A DNA stretch of 8,130 nt. Origin: an uncultured Paenibacillaceae bacterium (GTDB lineage: Bacteria; Bacillota; Bacilli; Aneurinibacillales; Aneurinibacillaceae). The position numbers and the translations under genes were made by a program. This document shows positions 5,916 through 8,130 of this stretch, piece by piece. Position 1 is the first letter of the stretch; every line of letters begins with the position of its first letter. Below the pieces are notes generated by a model. It was not told where the DNA came from. It saw only the letters and a program-made list of their open reading frames with translations, and did no database searches. Where the stretch lies: contig CALNBV010000066.1 of NCBI GenBank assembly GCA_937874515.1, positions 1 to 8,130 of the forward strand, given 5' to 3'.

Positions 5916-6119
5916 TTAATTCGTGTGTATTCTTTTTCGCTGTCCTTTTAATAGTGCCAGGGCTTCTTCACTTTCTTCAAATAATTCTTTTGTTGCAAGT
6001 ACCGTTGGAATCGTAGGAAGAGTGACGGAAGGCTTTTCCGACAAAAAGGGAGAATCTGAATGTGCAATGGCAGAACCATATTCATATTGAAAAGAAACAG
6101 ACTTCTTCTTACGTCTCAT
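5916..6119 (-). CDS. spoIISB: SpoIISB-like antitoxin (67 residues)
   Basis: A small soluble protein encoded 48 bases downstream of the spoIISA-like toxin gene, the place and size expected of SpoIISB (56 residues in B. subtilis), which binds the cytosolic domain of SpoIISA and neutralises it. The product has a very basic start (MRRKKKS), a central SPFLSEKP (23-30) with prolines, then an acidic helix-like stretch TKELFEESEEALALLKGQRK and a basic end. From memory, B. subtilis SpoIISB likewise ends in an acidic-then-basic helix (TARIF..NE..IDEYKRKK); overall identity is low. No membrane segment or HTH. The ribosome site AAGGAG (6132-6137) is 12 bases before the ATG, a rather long gap; no better start exists in frame. 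The call rests mainly on position, size and composition. The central motif recurs in the 50-residue gene at 5384-5536. Confidence 0.65.
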   Translation of the reverse strand: MRRKKKSVSFQYEYGSAIAHSDSPFLSEKPSVTLPTIPTVLATKELFEESEEALALLKGQRKRIHTN

Positions 6120-6167
6120 TTGCCCACGACTCTCCTTTCCCTGTTCTTTAGTTTCATATTACCAGAG

Positions 6168-7058
6168 TTATCTAGTTTCTTCCACTGTTGCTTCTTTATC
6201 CTCAGTGGCATGGTACCAGCTATGGATCATGGCAATATTTAAGATATTGGATACATCAATTTGGTGGATGACATCTTTGTCAGTCATAACAACAATGACT
6301 ACAGGGTATAGGTTGGGTTTATGAAAAGGTATGAAATTCATTTGCTTGCTGATTTCAAGAAATTCCCCATTAGAGATGGTTGTTTTCTGTTCTTCATTTA
6401 GTTGTATGCCTAAACTGCTCCCTAACTCACGGATAAATGTATCCAGATCTGGAATGCTTAATACGGCAATACGTTGATGGCACTCTTGGGCGTAGGGTTC
6501 CATGAATAATTCTAAACTATCACGGTACTCTACTGAACTTTCCCAAATGGTTGTCCCAAACTGGTCTGGCAAAACCCTGCTGACAAAGGTTGTGAATACC
6601 TGGCTTTTGCTCTGGGTTTTTTCAATGGCTAATTTCATGTTCTTATTCGTTCTTTCCATGTGCTGTACACCTTTAGGGACGAACTCTGCACCTGCAATTT
6701 TTGAGATCATGGGTGTGAGAAAAATAGCCAAATCTACAAAGATAAACATAGAAACCAACATCCCAAATATGGCCCATTGGGATTCCTCAAAACCCTTTTC
6801 CCCTAAAAACATGGCAATACCAATAATAAACAAGAAGTACCAGGACCTGCGAAGATTTTCAATATGGTACTGAAACCAGTTGCTAAAAACCCAACTAATG
6901 AATAGCATTAACCCTACATATGTAAGAAGGAGTTCCCATTTATGATTCTTAACAAAAACAGAAATTGGATCGCTAAATAGATAAACAATAATTAGGATCG
7001 CTACTAAACTGCCTATTTTCCAAAACCAACTTCTATCTTTCTCGATATGCCCTGGCAA
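6168..7058 (-). CDS. spoIISA: SpoIISA-family membrane toxin
   Basis: Toxin of the SpoIIS system: a membrane protein whose cytosolic GAF-like domain causes membrane damage and death unless bound by SpoIISB. Family marks are RRSWYFLFIIGIAMF (71-85), a following helix FVDLAIFLTPMISKIAGAEF (107-126) and, in the cytosolic part, QFGTTIWESSVEYRDSLELF (166-185) and a final LNIAMIHSWYH. These match my memory of the B. subtilis and B. cereus proteins (RKTWY.LF; D..I.LT/S...K..G). Predicted membrane helices are about 13-28, 42-62, 72-86 and 94-118: four, where B. subtilis SpoIISA has three, and 296 residues against 248. The start is TTG with AGGGGGTG (7066-7073) 7 bases upstream. First gene of a two-gene operon with the antitoxin. 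The identification is strong; activity is not shown by sequence. Confidence 0.85.
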   Translation of the reverse strand: MPGHIEKDRSWFWKIGSLVAILIIVYLFSDPISVFVKNHKWELLLTYVGLMLFISWVFSNWFQYHIENLRRSWYFLFIIGIAMFLGEKGFEESQWAIFGMLVSMFIFVDLAIFLTPMISKIAGAEFVPKGVQHMERTNKNMKLAIEKTQSKSQVFTTFVSRVLPDQFGTTIWESSVEYRDSLELFMEPYAQECHQRIAVLSIPDLDTFIRELGSSLGIQLNEEQKTTISNGEFLEISKQMNFIPFHKPNLYPVVIVVMTDKDVIHQIDVSNILNIAMIHSWYHATEDKEATVEETR

Positions 7059-7084
7059 ATTTACCCACCCCCTAATGCCATTCT

Positions 7085-7090
7085 ACTATA
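7085..7090 (-). promoter_or_regulatory. Candidate -10 element of the spoIIS operon
   Basis: TATAGT on the minus strand would start transcription about 20 bases before the spoIISA TTG. No credible -35 is seen at the right distance, since that region is the end of the trhA terminator. The overlapping TAGAAT a few bases later is an alternative. Evidence is weak, and an alternative sigma factor is possible. Confidence 0.3.
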
Positions 7091-7097
7091 AAAATTC

Positions 7098-7131
7098 AAA
7101 GAAAAAAGAGGCTAATTTTCCAGCCCCTTTT
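7098..7131 (-). terminator. Intrinsic terminator of trhA
   Basis: On the minus strand AAAAGGGGCT (7122-7131) pairs with AGCCTCTTTT (7104-7113), with one G-U pair, around an 8-base loop. The T-rich tail (six T, then C, then three T; 7098-7107) overlaps the 3' arm. It begins 16 bases after the trhA stop codon and separates trhA from the spoIIS operon. Confidence 0.85.
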
Positions 7132-7147
7132 ACTAGATTTCACTGTA

Positions 7148-7786
7148 TTAAAATAATAAATATTGTACGGCAAAGAAATGGAGGATGGATCCAGCAAGAA
7201 CGAATAAATGCCAGATGGCATGATGGTACTTAAATCCTCGCCAAACGTAGAACACCGTGCCCATGGTGTAAATGGCGCCACCAATAATTAAAAAAGTTAA
7301 ACTCGTGGAATTTAAATTTTTCATCAAGGGATCCCAGGCAAAAACAATGAGCCAGCCCATGGCTACATACAGCAAGGTTGAAATGACGAGGAATTTCTTC
7401 ACAAAGAAAACTTTAAAAACAGTCCCGCCAATGGCTAATCCCCATACAATCCCGAATAAGGTCCAACCTAGCCATCCTTTCACCCCGATAAATAGTAAAG
7501 GTGTATATGTACCCGCAATAAAAAAGTAGATTGCTGAATGGTCTAAAATCTCGAAAACATCTTTCGCTTTCCCCTGTGGAAGGGCATGAACAAAGGTAGA
7601 AGCGAAATAGACAAACATCATGGTCACGCCAAATAAGGTGAAACTGACAATATGCCAGGCATTTCCGTACTGTGCAGAATAAACGATAAGCAATACTAAA
7701 GCTGCGATACTTAACAAAGCTCCAATCCCATGAATAATGGCATTGGCGATTTCTTCCCCTTTTGAGAAGACATGTGTTTTAGCCAA
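7148..7786 (-). CDS. trhA: PAQR-family membrane protein TrhA (hemolysin III)
   Basis: An integral membrane protein of the bacterial hemolysin III branch of the PAQR family (TrhA/YqfA/YplQ), reported to affect membrane energy homeostasis; some members were first described as hemolysins. Seven hydrophobic segments can be drawn at about 16-38, 47-70, 84-104, 108-128, 136-155, 164-184 and 191-213 (numbering from the GTG at 7793-7795). The conserved metal-site residues are visible: EEIANAIIHGIG near the start, His70 in STFVHAL, Asp85 in ILDHSAIYFFIAGTYTPL, and the C-terminal HAIWH pair His192/His196. Length is normal. The TTG at 7784-7786 is preferred: GTGAT lies 4 bases before it and AGGGA 10 bases before it, while the GTG three codons earlier is too close to any ribosome site. 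Transcribed alone. Family is certain; physiological role here is unknown. Confidence 0.92.
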   Translation of the reverse strand: MAKTHVFSKGEEIANAIIHGIGALLSIAALVLLIVYSAQYGNAWHIVSFTLFGVTMMFVYFASTFVHALPQGKAKDVFEILDHSAIYFFIAGTYTPLLFIGVKGWLGWTLFGIVWGLAIGGTVFKVFFVKKFLVISTLLYVAMGWLIVFAWDPLMKNLNSTSLTFLIIGGAIYTMGTVFYVWRGFKYHHAIWHLFVLAGSILHFFAVQYLLF

Positions 7787-7819
7787 GAATATCACTTCCC
7801 TGTTATGAGCATTGCTTCA

Positions 7820-7825
7820 ATTATA
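7820..7825 (-). promoter_or_regulatory. -10 element of trhA
   Basis: A perfect TATAAT on the minus strand would start transcription near 7813, leaving a leader of about 27 bases before the TTG. No good -35 sits at 17 bp; TTGAAA is present but only 11 bp away. Confidence 0.45.
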
Positions 7826-7878
7826 ACTTAATTTGTTTTCAAAGACTTCCAATATGTCTTCATTCCATTACTTTTTAA

Positions 7879-7895
7879 TACCGAATTTTTCGGTA
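7879..7895. repeat. Perfect 7-bp inverted repeat
   Basis: TACCGAA (7879-7885) and TTCGGTA (7889-7895) form a compact hairpin with a very short loop. No T-tract follows on either strand. It lies about 55 bases upstream of the trhA -10, so it could be an operator or a decayed structural element; no specific protein can be proposed. Confidence 0.4.
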
Positions 7896-8010
7896 CCTGT
7901 TTAAATAGAGGAATTAAATTAAACAGATCTACTGAAGATGCTGCTGCATTTAATAGAACTAAAAACTTTACTATTTGTGTTAGTAGACCCAACAGACCTA
8001 GTATGAACCT

Positions 8011-8090
8011 CTCATCACTAAAGTGACGAGTTTCTAATGTTTCAACGTTATATGATGCTTAACATTAGGGGGCGAGACACAACGCCCTCT
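8011..8090 (-). ncRNA. Three tandem hairpins, candidate structured RNA
   Basis: In minus-strand order: AGAGGGCG/CGCCCCCT (8083-8090 with 8067-8074, one G-U pair), CTAATGTT/AACATTAG (8061-8068 with 8034-8041, perfect) and CTCGTCAC/GTGATGAG (8023-8030 with 8011-8018, one G-U pair, 4-base loop). The third stem is fully paired only as minus-strand RNA; on the plus strand one position becomes an A-C mismatch. The first two overlap by two bases. The array overlaps the end of a minus-strand reading frame, the layout of guide (omega) RNAs at the 3' end of TnpB genes of IS200/IS605 elements, but I cannot confirm such an element here. Confidence 0.4.
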
Positions 8091-8130
8091 ATCCCATCAG
8101 CAAATGCGTTAGGGACTACTTTTCTTATGA
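8048..8130 (-). CDS. C-terminal fragment of an unidentified reading frame (partial)
   Basis: A minus-strand frame open from the right edge codes for 26 residues (IRKVVPNAFADGIEGVVSRP then LMLSII) and stops at TAA (8048-8050). The final codons lie inside the first two hairpins of the tandem array. I do not recognise the protein from this tail. A TnpB-type transposon nuclease is one possibility because of the structured 3' end. The stretch is short enough to be open by chance. Confidence 0.25.
   Translation of the reverse strand, partial: IRKVVPNAFADGIEGVVSRPLMLSII

Larger units (their letters stand above)
7796..8130. other. Interval without a complete gene at the right edge
   Basis: About 335 bases upstream of trhA contain no complete gene. 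They hold the trhA -10, a 7-bp inverted repeat (7879-7895), a 76-codon minus-strand open stretch lacking a start codon (7828-8058), three tandem hairpins (8011-8090), and the 3' end of a reading frame entering from the edge (8048-8130). Confidence 0.6.

Noticed and set aside
7096..7284. 62-codon minus-strand frame overlapping the end of trhA
   Set aside because: It runs through the trhA coding region in another frame and into the terminator hairpin; no support as a gene.
1..8130. CRISPR array, tRNA or rRNA genes
   Set aside because: No regularly spaced direct repeats, no tRNA cloverleaf motifs and no rRNA-like stretches were seen on either strand.

Overview
The window looks like a chromosomal segment from a low-to-moderate-GC, Gram-positive Bacillales bacterium. 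The reasons are AAGGAGG-type ribosome binding sites, frequent TTG/GTG starts, T-tailed intrinsic terminators, a PucR/CdaR-type activator and a SpoIIS toxin locus, a system known from Bacillus. Every supported gene lies on the minus strand, so transcription runs from high to low coordinates.

From right to left. (1) 7796-8130 holds no complete gene. It has three tandem hairpins, the 3' end of an unidentified reading frame running in from the edge, and a promoter for the next gene. (2) trhA (7148-7786) encodes a seven-helix PAQR/hemolysin III membrane protein and ends at a terminator. (3) A SpoIIS-type toxin-antitoxin operon follows: spoIISA (6168-7058), then a 67-residue antitoxin-like gene (5916-6119), closed by two successive terminators. 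(4) 5537-5883 is non-coding and strongly structured, with stems that exclude each other. (5) A 50-residue small gene (5384-5536) shares a short motif with the antitoxin-like gene; it may be a second, detached antitoxin. (6) A large GAF/PucR-type transcriptional regulator (3131-5323) ends at a terminator with a perfect 16-bp stem. (7) A tightly packed acyl-CoA catabolic operon follows: 3-hydroxyacyl-CoA dehydrogenase, enoyl-CoA hydratase, acetyl-CoA acyltransferase, and the first 40 codons of an AMP-forming acyl-CoA ligase that leaves the window.

The left half is readable as one catabolic module. The ligase activates an acid to its CoA ester, the hydratase and dehydrogenase carry out the middle steps of beta-oxidation, and the thiolase cleaves the product. 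An acyl-CoA dehydrogenase is not visible and may lie off the left edge. The regulator sits immediately upstream in the same orientation and is the natural candidate to control the operon; the actual substrate cannot be read from the sequence. The most unusual part is 5384-6119: a toxin locus, a second antitoxin-like small gene and a folded non-coding segment between them.
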